Source: Nevskiaceae bacterium (GTDB taxonomy: Bacteria > Pseudomonadota > Gammaproteobacteria > Nevskiales > Nevskiaceae). Taken from it: 64,000 nucleotides of DNA. Below are positions 1 to 8,773 of the stretch, in pieces. The notes beneath the pieces were generated by a model, which ran no database searches, was not told the DNA's origin, and saw only the letters and a list, made by a program, of their open reading frames with translations. The stretch's first letter is position 1; every line of letters begins with the position of its first letter. The translations under genes and the position numbers were made by a program. The stretch spans positions 1 to 64,000 of the forward strand of contig JAKFXK010000029.1 in assembly GCA_021731445.1 (NCBI GenBank), read 5' to 3'.

Positions 1-2
1 CC

Positions 3-164
3 GCTGCCCAGCGTTTCGAACCCGTGCCGGGGCTCGACGTGCCATTCCCCAGCGGGCCTCCGGGTCAATCCGCTTCCCTCCGCGACCAGCGCCGCCTTGA
101 CCACGGCCAGGAGCTCGACACCGTGCGCGCCCTCGCGCGCCGCCACGGCTTTGAGACGGCATAG
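3..164 (+). CDS. C-terminal end of an unidentified protein (truncated by window start)
   Basis: An open frame enters from the left edge and ends at a TAG at 162-164, giving 53 residues that finish in LARRHGFETA. The piece is rich in Arg, Asp and Pro and shows no motif I recognise. It lies just upstream of the glutaredoxin-like gene on the same strand, with about 40 bases between them. Function unknown; it could also be a chance frame, but nothing else explains this stretch. Confidence 0.4.
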   Translation, partial: AAQRFEPVPGLDVPFPSGPPGQSASLRDQRRLDHGQELDTVRALARRHGFETA

Positions 165-204
165 CGGCCGCTGCCACATCTCCCTCCCCAACCAGAGCCC
201 CACC

Positions 205-569
205 ATGCCGCGCCAGATTCTCGAAGAAACCGCATCCACCCCGCCATCCGCGAGACGATCGCCGCCCACCAGCGCGACATCGTCGACGAGGTGTTGAAGG
301 CCGTCGCCACGCACGCCATCGTCGTCGTCGGCATGGCGCAGAACCCCGCGCCAAAGAAGGCGCGCAAGCTGCTCACCGAGGCAGGCCTGGCGCATCACTA
401 TCTGGAATACGGCAGCTACCTCAACAGCTGGCGCCGCCGCAACGCGCTGAAGCTGTGGACCGGCTGGCCGACCTTCCCGATGGTGTTCGTCAAGGGCACG
501 CTGGTGGGTGGCGCGAGCGATCTCGAAAAGCTGATGCAGTCCGGCGAACTGAAAAAGCTGCTGGGTTAG
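205..569 (+). pseudogene. Glutaredoxin-like protein without cysteines, frameshifted near base 230
   Basis: The protein resembles monothiol-glutaredoxin-related proteins: it has a thioredoxin-fold core with the signature WTGWPTFPMVFVKGTLVGG, followed by an acidic and lysine-rich C-terminal helix. The ATG at 205 opens MPRQILEET, but the homologous continuation (RIHPAIRETIAAHQRDIV) is in the next frame. One missing C at about 230-231 restores a single protein of about 121 residues. Without that base, the downstream frame has only GTG/TTG starts at 288/291. The reconstructed protein contains no cysteine: the usual CGFS/CPYC site reads AQNPAPKK. The gene may be truly broken or the base may be a sequencing or assembly error. 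The 2H phosphoesterase gene begins 3 bases after its stop. Confidence 0.65.
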
Positions 570-572
570 ACC

Positions 573-1142
573 GTGGCCAAGCCCTCCGTTTTCTTCGCCG
601 CCATGCTGCGTGGCCCCGCCGCCAAAAAAGTCGACCAGATGCTGGCCGCCAGCACCCTGCTCAAGAAGCCCGGCAGCCTCGGCTTGCCCGCCAACAACCG
701 TCACCAGTCGCTGTCCGATCTGCAAGCGCATCCGCTGGATCTGCCGCGTCTGCTCAAGGTGGGCGCGACCGTGCGCTGCGCGCCGCTCACGCTGCGGCTG
801 GACCGCATCGAGGGGCGCGGCCGCGATGGCGTCACGCACTGGGAACTGCGGCCGGAGAAAAGCACAGGGCTGGAACGCCTGCTCGACGCCATCCGCCTCT
901 CGCTCGTGCAGCAGGGCCTGCCCCAGGGTTCGCGCAACACCCCACACATCACCCTGAGCTACCGCGCGCCCTACCGGCTCGAACAGCCCGTGTTACTTCA
1001 GCAGCCCATCGAATGGCGCATCGACCAGTTTCAGCTGGTGCGCAGCACCGGGCATGGCGCGACCTATCACTACGAAGAGCTGGGCCGCTGGACACTCGAC
1101 GGCGAGCCGGAGCCCGAAGCCTCGCAACTCGCACTGCTCTAA
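573..1142 (+). CDS. thpR: 2'-5' RNA ligase family 2H phosphoesterase
   Basis: The 189-residue product carries the two H-x-[ST]-L motifs of 2H phosphoesterases: HQSL at His44 and HITL at His125. They are spaced as in bacterial RNA 2',3'-cyclic phosphodiesterase ThpR/LigT (usual length 175-190). Such enzymes open 2',3'-cyclic phosphates on RNA and can join tRNA halves in vitro; the physiological role is not settled. The start is GTG at 573, 3 bases after the stop of the glutaredoxin-like frame, which suggests translational coupling. The gene is followed after 19 bases by a glutathione S-transferase. The family call is firm; the in vivo substrate is unknown. Confidence 0.8.
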   Translation: MAKPSVFFAAMLRGPAAKKVDQMLAASTLLKKPGSLGLPANNRHQSLSDLQAHPLDLPRLLKVGATVRCAPLTLRLDRIEGRGRDGVTHWELRPEKSTGLERLLDAIRLSLVQQGLPQGSRNTPHITLSYRAPYRLEQPVLLQQPIEWRIDQFQLVRSTGHGATYHYEELGRWTLDGEPEPEASQLALL

Positions 1143-1161
1143 AACGGTTTCGGAGACCCGC

Positions 1162-1824
1162 ATGGCCCTGAGCTTGATCGCGCATCCCTTCTCGTCCTAC
1201 TGCCAGAAAGTGCTGATCGCGCTGTATGAAAACGGCATCGCCTTCGACTACCAGCAGCTCGGCGCGCCGGACTCACCCGCCAATGTGGAGCTGGCGCAGC
1301 GCTGGCCGCTCAAGCGCTTCCCACTACTGGTGGATGGCGACCAATCGGTGATCGAAGCCTCACTCATCATCGAGCATCTCGACGTGCACTACCCCGGCCG
1401 CACGCGCTGGCTGCCTGCTGACCCGGCCGCCGCGTTGCAGGTGCGTTTTGTCGATCGCTTCTTCGACAACTACGTGCAGACGCACCAGCAGAAAGTGGTC
1501 TTCGACGCCCTGCGCCCCGCCGAACAGCGTGACGCGCGTGGCGTGGCCGATGCACTCGCCGCACTCGAAGCCGCCTATGACTGGCTGGAGCATTATCTGG
1601 AGGGACGAACCTGGGCCGTGGGCGATGCGCCTAGCCTCGCCGACTGCTCCGCCGCGCCCGCGCTGTTCTATGCCGACTGGACGCAGCGTATCGACGGCCA
1701 CCGCCACCCCAAGGTCACGGCCTACCGCGAACGGCTCAAGGCCTGGGCGCCGTTTGCGCGGGCGGTGGACGAGGCCAGGCCGTTTCGCTCTTACTTTCCG
1801 CTCGGCGCACCAGACCGGGATTGA
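1162..1824 (+). CDS. Glutathione S-transferase family protein
   Basis: A 220-residue cytosolic GST. The N-terminal thioredoxin-like domain (about residues 1-77) has the active-site segment HPFSSYCQK and the cis-Pro segment KRFPLLVDG, followed by the glutathione-gamma-Glu-binding EAS. The C-terminal all-helical domain holds LADCSAAPALFYADW. The ATG at 1162 is preceded by GGAG at about 1152; an earlier in-frame ATG would run into the preceding gene. It forms a tandem with a second GST about 45 bases downstream. Substrate specificity cannot be read from the sequence. Confidence 0.85.
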   Translation: MALSLIAHPFSSYCQKVLIALYENGIAFDYQQLGAPDSPANVELAQRWPLKRFPLLVDGDQSVIEASLIIEHLDVHYPGRTRWLPADPAAALQVRFVDRFFDNYVQTHQQKVVFDALRPAEQRDARGVADALAALEAAYDWLEHYLEGRTWAVGDAPSLADCSAAPALFYADWTQRIDGHRHPKVTAYRERLKAWAPFARAVDEARPFRSYFPLGAPDRD

Positions 1825-1868
1825 GCCGCATGGCGCTCTCAGCCCAGCACCAACACAGGAGCCCCACG

Positions 1869-2507
1869 ATGACCATCATCATCACCGCCTTTGAAAAGTC
1901 GCCCGATCGCGGCATGGGGCTGGCGCGCGACACGCGCGTGCGCTGGGCGCTCGAAGAAGTGGGCCAGCCCTACGACGTTCGCCTCGTGTCGTTTAAGGCG
2001 ATGAAAGAGCCCGCGCACCTGAGCCTGCATCCCTTCGGCCAGATCCCCACCTATGAGGAAGGTGACCTCGCCCTGTTCGAGACCGGCGCGATCGTCCTGC
2101 ACCTCGCCCAGCGCCATGCGGGTCTGTTGCCGAGCGACGCCGATGCCAAGGCGCGGGCGATCACCTGGATGTTTGCCGCGCTCAACACCCTGGAGCCGCC
2201 GATCCTCGAGCTCTTCACCGTGAGGATCCTGGAGGGTGACAAGCCCTGGGCAAGCGAGCGCCTGTCCCTGGTCCTAGATCGCGCCCGCACTCGGTTCGGC
2301 CAACTTTCTGCACGCCTCGGCGATGCCGACTGGCTTGATGGCGCATTCAGCGCGGGCGATTTGATGATGGTTTCGGTGCTGCTCAGGGCGAGATCGTCGG
2401 GCCTGCTGGACGAGTTCCCGAATCTGGCGGCCTATGTCGCCCGTGGTGAGGCACGGCCTGCCTACCAGCGTGCTTTTGCAGCGCAGATGGCGATTAACGC
2501 CAAGTAA
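1869..2507 (+). CDS. Glutathione S-transferase family protein
   Basis: A 212-residue GST unlike its upstream neighbour in the N-terminal domain, where SPDRGMGLARDTRVRWALEE replaces the Cys-containing active site. It keeps the cis-Pro segment FGQIPTYEEGD and the ETGAIVLHLA helix that binds glutathione. A C-terminal helical domain follows, with AGDLMMVSVL at the position of the family N-capping box. AGGAG at about 1858 lies 6 bases before the ATG at 1869. The two GST genes are probably one transcription unit with the RNA ligase-like gene. It ends only 6 bases before the convergent DUF3037 gene. Confidence 0.83.
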   Translation: MTIIITAFEKSPDRGMGLARDTRVRWALEEVGQPYDVRLVSFKAMKEPAHLSLHPFGQIPTYEEGDLALFETGAIVLHLAQRHAGLLPSDADAKARAITWMFAALNTLEPPILELFTVRILEGDKPWASERLSLVLDRARTRFGQLSARLGDADWLDGAFSAGDLMMVSVLLRARSSGLLDEFPNLAAYVARGEARPAYQRAFAAQMAINAK

Positions 2508-2513
2508 TTTCCC

Positions 2514-3347
2514 TCAATGAAGGGCGAGAGACAGGTTTGGTGATGCTTCCCTCTGGACCTTGCTCAAAAACGCGTATGTATCCTTTTGCGAATTTAAGTT
2601 AATCAATTGATCCGCATGACGACCAGCGATTTTAATAAGCGGACTTTCAGCATGCTGCTTGTCTTCATCTTCATACAAAAGATGATTCCTAACATTTTCA
2701 CCAAATAGCTGCTTGGCGTAGTCAAAAACAAATGCTTTGTAAGCAATCGCTCTTTTAAGGCGGTCGGCAGGCATAGAGAAATTAAGCGTCTCAATAACAT
2801 TCCACTGAGTGCCATTCTTATATGTGTATTCAGCGAATATGCGATTCTCAAGATCTAACGGGTATCTTGGAAAGATGAGCCCGAAGTCAATATCGGAAGC
2901 ATCCGATGATAAGATCTTCATGCCATCGAATTGGCGACGAATCTTAAAAAACAACTGCTCGTTTTTATCTGTTGGTTGTGGCAGTGACGAAAGAGGCTCC
3001 ACCCATTCATCAAAAAGCTCTTTCACTTTATGCCTATACTCAATAGGGCTTTGTGCTGAAAAATTGCCTAATGGTGAGCAATTAAAATAAGACAAGCTCT
3101 TTATAGCCCCGTAGCGTGCGGCAGTGGACTTTGAACCACTGGCCCACTTTGCTATCTCCGCTTTTGCGCCTGGCAAAAGATCATCCTCTAATCCATGAAC
3201 TAATGCCCTGACCTTTGTAGCATTCCTTAGCATGCGAATGTCCAAAGAATCATCTTTGAAAACAACAAGGCCAACATTTACGGATTCAGCTCGAACGTCG
3301 CTCGGGCAGAATCGCAAAATGCAGTAATCAAAAGTGCGCGTGGTCAT
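2514..3347 (-). CDS. DUF3037 domain protein, partner of HipA-like kinase
   Basis: The 277-residue product opens with TTRTFDYCILRFCPSDVRAE followed by SVNVGLVVF, the typical start of DUF3037 proteins, whose biochemical role is unknown. No signal peptide or membrane segment is seen. Its ATG overlaps the stop of the HipA-like gene by four bases (ATGA), so the two are almost certainly co-translated. The base composition is clearly more AT-rich than in the flanking nrd and GST genes, which suggests recent acquisition. It may act as an accessory, target or neutralising partner of the kinase; that is inference from linkage alone. Confidence 0.7.
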   Translation of the reverse strand: MTTRTFDYCILRFCPSDVRAESVNVGLVVFKDDSLDIRMLRNATKVRALVHGLEDDLLPGAKAEIAKWASGSKSTAARYGAIKSLSYFNCSPLGNFSAQSPIEYRHKVKELFDEWVEPLSSLPQPTDKNEQLFFKIRRQFDGMKILSSDASDIDFGLIFPRYPLDLENRIFAEYTYKNGTQWNVIETLNFSMPADRLKRAIAYKAFVFDYAKQLFGENVRNHLLYEDEDKQHAESPLIKIAGRHADQLINLNSQKDTYAFLSKVQREASPNLSLALH

Positions 3348-4168
3348 GTTGCCTTTAAACTCTTAAACAGTGCTTCAATGCGCTTAAAACGGGCCACTCT
3401 CCACCACTGCTGCCATGCTTGCTCAAAAGCACCAGCCTTCCGCCAATCTTGTGGGGTTTCAAGCTGACATTGACTTATGAAGTTCGATGGCATCTGCAAC
3501 AATCTATTCAACACTCGCTCCGCACTTTCTTTGTGGAAAGGAAAATTCTCAAAAAGATGAGCATAAGCGTATTGTGAATCACAGCCTTCTCTTAATAAGT
3601 CCTGAGTATTCCAGCTCTCGCCAAAATATCCAGCTTCGGAGAAGTCGATAGCCTCTACAAGAACTCGACGATCGCCCTCTGTGAGAAATAAAAGGTTATG
3701 CGTGGTTCTATCTGTATTTGCGACTAATTGGTCAAAAGCATAAATCGCGCTTAGTTGCCGACCTAGTGTGGGTGCATCGAACTTGCCTTGAGAGTTGCTA
3801 AAAAGATCTATGCGACCGCACACATACCTCGAGCCAAAACAGGTTTGATCGCCTTGCTTAATAAAAGTAAATGGTGGTATTGGAACTTTGCACTCGTCCG
3901 CTAGACGAGAACAGAGGTACTCGTTGTAAGCGGCGTTCTTTCGAGTTCCGCTATTGCTTAGCACCACGTAGCGCCTATCGTCTTCGGCGCGAACAAGCTT
4001 GCGTCTTAGCGACCCTAGCTCTGTGGGAAATGTTTCGGCTATTGCTAGCGACGGATTTGTGCAGCCCTTTCCGTTCTCAAACGTTAGATCAGACTGTAAT
4101 ACCGGCACAAACAATGACCCTGCCGCAGATAACGGACTTGAGTCAATGGATGTGCGATCCAGAAACAT
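3344..4168 (-). CDS. HipA-like Ser/Thr kinase
   Basis: This 274-residue protein has the HipA-type kinase core: a catalytic loop YAFDQLVANTDRTTHN (Asn151, Asp153, Asn158) and a metal-binding DFS at Asp175. A more N-terminal segment, around Lys77/Glu83, could hold the ATP phosphates. It is shorter than canonical HipA (about 440) and lacks the N-terminal subdomain. No HipB-like HTH antitoxin gene is adjacent; the partner is the DUF3037 gene, overlapped by four bases. Its ATG lies 10 bases after the nrdB stop with no clear ribosome-binding site, so expression may depend on read-through from nrdB. The region is AT-rich compared with its neighbours. Whether it acts as a toxin, in defence or in housekeeping is open. 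Confidence 0.7.
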   Translation of the reverse strand: MFLDRTSIDSSPLSAAGSLFVPVLQSDLTFENGKGCTNPSLAIAETFPTELGSLRRKLVRAEDDRRYVVLSNSGTRKNAAYNEYLCSRLADECKVPIPPFTFIKQGDQTCFGSRYVCGRIDLFSNSQGKFDAPTLGRQLSAIYAFDQLVANTDRTTHNLLFLTEGDRRVLVEAIDFSEAGYFGESWNTQDLLREGCDSQYAYAHLFENFPFHKESAERVLNRLLQMPSNFISQCQLETPQDWRKAGAFEQAWQQWWRVARFKRIEALFKSLKAT

Positions 4169-4178
4169 TTAGCAGACT

Positions 4179-5372
4179 TTAATCCCAGCTCAGTGCGCCG
4201 CCTGTTTGATATTCCGTGACCCTTGTCTCGAAGAAGTTCTTCTCCTTCTTCAAGTCCATGACCTCGCTCATCCAGGGGAAGGGGTTTTCTGCACCGGGGT
4301 AGAGCTGCTTGAGGCCAATCTGCGAGCAGCGGCGGTTGGCGATGAACTTCATATACTCGTTGAACATACTGGCGTTCAAGCCCAGCACGCCGCGCGGCAT
4401 GGTGTCGTGGGCGTAGCGGATTTCGAGTTCGGTCGCTTCCTTGATCATGTCCAGCGCTTCCTGCTGGAACTCGGCACTCCACAGGTGCGGGTTTTCGAGC
4501 TTGATCTGGTTGATCACGTCGATGCCGAAGTTCATGTGCATGGCTTCGTCGCGCATGATGTACTGGATCTGCTCGCTGACGCCGATCATCTTGTTACGGC
4601 GGCCGAAACTCAGCAGCTGCACGAAGCCGACGTAGAAGAAGATGCCTTCGAACACGACGTAGAAGGCGATCATGTCGCGCAGCAGGCGGCGGTCCATCTC
4701 GGGCGTGCCGGTGTGAAAGTCCGGGTCGGCCATGCTCTGGGTGAAGGGCAGGCTCCACGCGGCCTTGTCGTGGATCGACGGCACCTCGCGATACATGTTG
4801 AAGACCTCGGCCTCATCGAGGCCCAGGCTCTCGATGCAGTACTGGTAGGCGTGGGTGTGGATGGCCTCCTCGAAGGCCTGGCGCAGCAGGTACTGGCGGC
4901 ACTCGGGGTTGGTGATGTGCTTGTAGACGGCGAGCACGAGGTTGTTGGCCACAAGGCTATCGGCCGTCGAGAAGAAGCCGAGGCTGCGCTTGATGATCAT
5001 GCGCTCGTCGTCGGTCAGGCCTTTCGGGTCCTGCCAGAGCGCGATGTCGGCACCCATCTGGATTTCCTGCGGCATCCAGTGGTTGTTGCAGGCGGCGAGG
5101 TATTTCTCCCAGGCCCACTTGTATTTGAACGGCACGAGCTGGTTCAAATCGGCGCGACAGTTGATGATCTTCTTGTCGTCGACGCGAATGCGCGTGCCGC
5201 CCATCTTGATGTCTTCAAGACCGGTGGCGCCGCCCTCGGCGAACAGGGGGTCTTGCTGTGGGGCTTTGCTGCTCATGACAGTGCCAGCTTGCACGGCCGG
5301 GCCAGCGCCGGCCTGAATAATGGCGGGCGCAGGGGGCATGGGGGTAGTCGTTTCATCATCCCAACTCAACAT
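4179..5372 (-). CDS. nrdB: Ribonucleoside-diphosphate reductase beta subunit
   Basis: The radical-generating small subunit of class I ribonucleotide reductase, 397 residues. The diiron and radical site is visible as E-x-x-H-x-x-x-Y (Glu169, His172, Tyr176). Further metal ligands lie in FEGIFF and in [10 protein letters not shown]. The radical tyrosine is therefore present, as in class Ia enzymes. An N-terminal extension of about 55 Pro/Ala-rich residues precedes the conserved fold. AAGGAG lies just before the ATG at 5370-5372. It is the third gene of nrdA-small protein-nrdB; the HipA-like gene follows directly. Confidence 0.95.
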   Translation of the reverse strand: MLSWDDETTTPMPPAPAIIQAGAGPAVQAGTVMSSKAPQQDPLFAEGGATGLEDIKMGGTRIRVDDKKIINCRADLNQLVPFKYKWAWEKYLAACNNHWMPQEIQMGADIALWQDPKGLTDDERMIIKRSLGFFSTADSLVANNLVLAVYKHITNPECRQYLLRQAFEEAIHTHAYQYCIESLGLDEAEVFNMYREVPSIHDKAAWSLPFTQSMADPDFHTGTPEMDRRLLRDMIAFYVVFEGIFFYVGFVQLLSFGRRNKMIGVSEQIQYIMRDEAMHMNFGIDVINQIKLENPHLWSAEFQQEALDMIKEATELEIRYAHDTMPRGVLGLNASMFNEYMKFIANRRCSQIGLKQLYPGAENPFPWMSEVMDLKKEKNFFETRVTEYQTGGALSWD

Positions 5373-5384
5373 CGATACCTCTCC

Positions 5385-5558
5385 TTATTTTTCCTTTCTC
5401 ACGCCCTTGAAGGGTGTGCCGTCTTTCTTCTGATCCATGAACTTGCCGCTGTCGGCATCGCGCTTGGTAAAAGCATCGGTCAGCGGGGACTTGACCTGCG
5501 AGCGCTTTTTGACGGCGCCGTTGCGATGACCGTCACCTTTTGGGGGATTGGTAGCCAT
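5385..5558 (-). CDS. Small basic conserved protein between nrdA and nrdB
   Basis: A 57-residue, Lys/Arg/Gly-rich soluble protein (MATNPPKGDGHRNGAVKKRS to the C-terminal PFKGVRKEK). The ATG at 5556-5558 has a strong AAAGGAG ribosome-binding site 6 bases upstream; an earlier in-frame ATG at 5577-5579 has none and would overlap the nrdA end. It sits 11 bases after nrdA and 12 bases before nrdB, so it is surely in the same transcript. I recall similar small basic proteins as uncharacterised in betaproteobacteria. A link to ribonucleotide reduction is inference from position. Confidence 0.65.
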   Translation of the reverse strand: MATNPPKGDGHRNGAVKKRSQVKSPLTDAFTKRDADSGKFMDQKKDGTPFKGVRKEK

Positions 5559-5569
5559 TTGCTTCTCCT

Positions 5570-8473
5570 TTATTGACAAGCCTCACACGTCGGATCGTTG
5601 ATGAGGCAGAGCTTTGGCCCTGCGGCCTCGGCTGCTGCTGCCGCACTCGCACTGCTGGCCGCACTCGCGGTGCCCACCTGGTTGAGACGGCCATCGGTGA
5701 TGGTGGTCTTCTCGGTGTGCGTCGCGCCCAGGCTGCGGAGGTAATAGGTGGTCTTCAAGCCCGTGAGCCAAGCGTGCTTGTAGAGCTCGTCGAGCTTGCG
5801 ACCGCTCGGCTGCGCCATGTAGAGGTTGAGGCTCTGGGCTTGGTCCAGCCACTTCTGGCGACGCGAGCCGGCATCGACCAAGCGCTTGCTGTCGATCTCG
5901 AAGGCGCACTTGTAGATGGCCTTGAGCTCGGCCGGCACGCGGTCGATCTTCTGCACGCTGCCGTCGAAGTACTTGAGGTCGTGCGCCATCACCTCGTCCC
6001 AGAGGCCGAACTTCTTCAGGTCGTTGACGAGATATTCGTTGACCACCGTGAAGTCGCCGGAGAGGTTCGATTTCACGTACAGGTTCTGATACGTGGGGTC
6101 GATGCTCTGGCTGACGCCGACGATGTTGCTGATGGTCGCGGTGGGCGCAATCGCCATGCAGTTGCTGTTGCGCATGCCGGTGAGCTTGATCTCGGCGCGC
6201 AGGCCGGCCCAGTCGAAGGCGCCGCTCTGCGAGCGATCCTGCTGCAGATAGCCGCCGCGTTCGCGCGCGAGAATCTCGATGGAGTCGATGGGCAGCACGC
6301 CCTGATCCCAGAGGCTGCCCTTGAAGCTCGAATACGCGCCACGCTCCTTCGCCAGCTTGTTCGAGGCCTTGATGGCGAAGTAGCTCACCGCCTCCATGCT
6401 CTCGTCGGCGAACTGGATGGCGGCATCGCTCTCGTACGGCAGGCGCAACTTGTAGAGCGAGTCGTGGAAGCCCATCAAACCAAGGCCCACGGGGCGGTGG
6501 CGCAGGTTGCTGTTGCGCGCGGTCGGCACCGAGTAGTAGTTGTATTCGATGACGTTGTCGAGCATGCGCAGCGCTGTGGTAATCGTCGCTTCGAGCTTGA
6601 CGAAGTCGAGCTTGCCATCGCTGCCGATGTGCGCGGGCAGGTTGACCGAGCCTAAATTGCACACGGCAATCTCCGAGCCTGCCTTGGTGTTGAGCGTGAT
6701 CTCGGTGCAGAGGTTGGACGAGTGCACCACGCCGACGTGCTGCTGCGGGCTGCGCAGGTTGCAGGGGTCCTTGAAGGTCACCCAGGGGTGGCCGGTCTCG
6801 AACAGCATCGCCAGCATCTTACGCCACAGCGTCACCGCCGGCAGGCGCTTGTAGTTGGCGATGCGGCCCTCGTCCGCCATCTTCTCGTAGTGGTTGTAGC
6901 GCGCCTCAAAGGCCGCACCCATGAGGTCGTGCAGGTCGGGCACTTCGTCGGGCGAGAACAGCGTCCACTGGCCTTCTTCCACGACGCGCTTCATGAACAG
7001 GTCGGGGATCCAGTTGGCGGTGTCCATGTCGTGCGCGCGGCGGCGCTCGTCACCGGTGTTCTTCCTGAGATCAAGGAACTCCTCGATGTCGCGGTGCCAG
7101 GTTTCGAGATAAGCGCAGAGCGCGCCCTTGCGCTTGCCGCCCTGGTTCACCGCCACGCAGGTGTCGTTGGCGACCTTGAGGAAGGGGACTACACCGTTGG
7201 ATTTGCCATTGGTGCCCTTGATGTAGCCGCCCATGCCACGCACCGGCGTCCAGTCGTTGCCGAGGCCGCCGGCAAACTTGCTGAGCATGGCGTTGTCGTG
7301 CACGGCGCTGAAGATGCCGTGCAGATCGTCCGGTACCTGCGTGAGGTAGCAGGAGGAAAGCTGCGGCCGCGGTGTGGCCGAGTTGAACAGCGTCGGCGTG
7401 CTCGACATGAAGTCGAAGGACGACAGCAGCTGGTAGAACTCGATGGCGCGGGTTTCGCGATCGACTTCGTTGATCGCGAGGCCCATCGCCACGCGCATGA
7501 ACATCGCCTGCGGCAGCTCGAAGCGCTTCTTGCCCTTGTGGATGAAGTAGCGGTCGTAGAGAGTCTGCAGGCCGAGGTAGTCGAACTTGAAGTCGCGCTC
7601 GGGGATCAGCGCCGCGCCAAGGCGGGCGAGGTCGTATTCCATGCAGCGCGCGTCGAGCAGCTCTTCCTTCACGCCGCGGGCGATGAAGGCCTCGAAGTAG
7701 GCAGGGTAGAGCGGTGCCATCTCGCTTGCCGTGGGGCGGGTTTCGGACTGCTCCAAAAACTTGAGGGCTTCGTGATACAGCGCGACGGTCAAGAGGCGCG
7801 CAGAGACATAGGTGTAGTTCGGCTCTTTCTCGATGCGCGCGCGGGCGGCGAGGGTGAGTGCCTGGCTCAGCTCGGCTTCGCTGATGCCGTCGTAGAGGTC
7901 GCGGATCGCCGAGGCGACGACCTCATCCGGATTCACGCCGGTCAGCGTGCCGCAGGCCTCGCGCACCAGCTTGTGCAGCCGCTGCTCGTCGAGGGCGACC
8001 ACGCGGCCATCGTCGAGCTTGATGTGCAGCACGTCGGCGGCGGACGCTGGGGTCTTGGCTGCGGCCTCGGCAGCGCGTGCCTGGCTACGCTCTTCACGGT
8101 AGATGACGTAGCTGCGCGCAATCTTGTGCTCGCCGGAACGCATCAGCGCCAGCTCGACCTGATCCTGGATGTCCTCGATGTGCACCGTGCCGCCGCCCGT
8201 GGTCTTGCGGTTGAGGGCGGCAACCACATTGGCGGTGATGCTCTCCACCTTCTGGCGCACGGCAGCACTCGCGGCAGCGGCAGAACCCTCGACGGCCAGG
8301 AAGCCCTTGGTGATGGCGATGGCGATCTTGCTGGGATCGAAGGCCGTGACCTTGCCGTTGCGGCGGATCACTTTCAGCGCGCCGGGTGCCGTGGCTGCGA
8401 CTTCGGCGGCGGTGCTGCCCGCACTGGCTGGCGGTTGGGCTTTCGGGGCGGTGTTGGCCGACTCGATCTGCAT
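5570..8473 (-). CDS. nrdA: Ribonucleoside-diphosphate reductase alpha subunit, two ATP cones
   Basis: The 967-residue catalytic subunit that reduces NDPs to dNDPs. Two N-terminal ATP-cone domains are seen (about residues 30-130, starting VIRRNGKVTAFDPSKI, and about 140-235, starting KLDDGRVVALDEQRL), giving allosteric control of overall activity. The alpha/beta barrel follows, with the active-site strand SSCYLTQVPDD and the loop NLCTEI. The C-terminal CEAC pair is the swinging thiol pair re-reduced by thioredoxin or glutaredoxin. AGGGAGA precedes the ATG at 8471-8473. The frame stays open further upstream, but that part lacks family similarity. Regulation by NrdR is likely (boxes at 8726-8773). 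Confidence 0.95.
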   Translation of the reverse strand: MQIESANTAPKAQPPASAGSTAAEVAATAPGALKVIRRNGKVTAFDPSKIAIAITKGFLAVEGSAAAASAAVRQKVESITANVVAALNRKTTGGGTVHIEDIQDQVELALMRSGEHKIARSYVIYREERSQARAAEAAAKTPASAADVLHIKLDDGRVVALDEQRLHKLVREACGTLTGVNPDEVVASAIRDLYDGISEAELSQALTLAARARIEKEPNYTYVSARLLTVALYHEALKFLEQSETRPTASEMAPLYPAYFEAFIARGVKEELLDARCMEYDLARLGAALIPERDFKFDYLGLQTLYDRYFIHKGKKRFELPQAMFMRVAMGLAINEVDRETRAIEFYQLLSSFDFMSSTPTLFNSATPRPQLSSCYLTQVPDDLHGIFSAVHDNAMLSKFAGGLGNDWTPVRGMGGYIKGTNGKSNGVVPFLKVANDTCVAVNQGGKRKGALCAYLETWHRDIEEFLDLRKNTGDERRRAHDMDTANWIPDLFMKRVVEEGQWTLFSPDEVPDLHDLMGAAFEARYNHYEKMADEGRIANYKRLPAVTLWRKMLAMLFETGHPWVTFKDPCNLRSPQQHVGVVHSSNLCTEITLNTKAGSEIAVCNLGSVNLPAHIGSDGKLDFVKLEATITTALRMLDNVIEYNYYSVPTARNSNLRHRPVGLGLMGFHDSLYKLRLPYESDAAIQFADESMEAVSYFAIKASNKLAKERGAYSSFKGSLWDQGVLPIDSIEILARERGGYLQQDRSQSGAFDWAGLRAEIKLTGMRNSNCMAIAPTATISNIVGVSQSIDPTYQNLYVKSNLSGDFTVVNEYLVNDLKKFGLWDEVMAHDLKYFDGSVQKIDRVPAELKAIYKCAFEIDSKRLVDAGSRRQKWLDQAQSLNLYMAQPSGRKLDELYKHAWLTGLKTTYYLRSLGATHTEKTTITDGRLNQVGTASAASSASAAAAAEAAGPKLCLINDPTCEACQ

Positions 8474-8725
8474 GGGACTCTCCCTTGAATGTCTGGTGCG
8501 CGAAACTTGCGGATGACCCCGGTGCGTCATGCCCCGGTGGTGTGAAACTTTTGACCGCCGATGACGACAGAAATCCCCTGGGCAAGGGTTTTTGGCTGCT
8601 GGCATTGCTGCGGTGCGAAACAGATCCAGAACAAGCAGCCTAAGGCCATGGAAAAGACCTTGTTGCGACTTGCGTCCAGCGGCTTTGAAGATAGCGAGGC
8701 AAGCTGGGAGCGTCAACGCTCTGTC

Positions 8726-8741
8726 ACACAAAATGTTGTGG
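8726..8741. promoter_or_regulatory. NrdR box 1
   Basis: ACACAAAATGTTGTGG resembles the 16-base NrdR palindrome (consensus near ACACTATATATAGTGT). Its centre is 32 bases, three helical turns, from the second box, the spacing typical of NrdR tandem sites. NrdR represses ribonucleotide reductase genes when ATP/dATP load is high. Confidence 0.65.
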
Positions 8742-8757
8742 TGCTTGGGTATTGAAA

Positions 8758-8773
8758 ACACTACATGCTGTGT
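8758..8773. promoter_or_regulatory. NrdR box 2
   Basis: ACACTACATGCTGTGT matches the NrdR-box consensus at nearly all conserved positions, with outer arms ACAC and GTGT. Together with box 1 it predicts NrdR control of the nrdA-nrdB operon, about 285 bases downstream on the minus strand. Confidence 0.75.
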
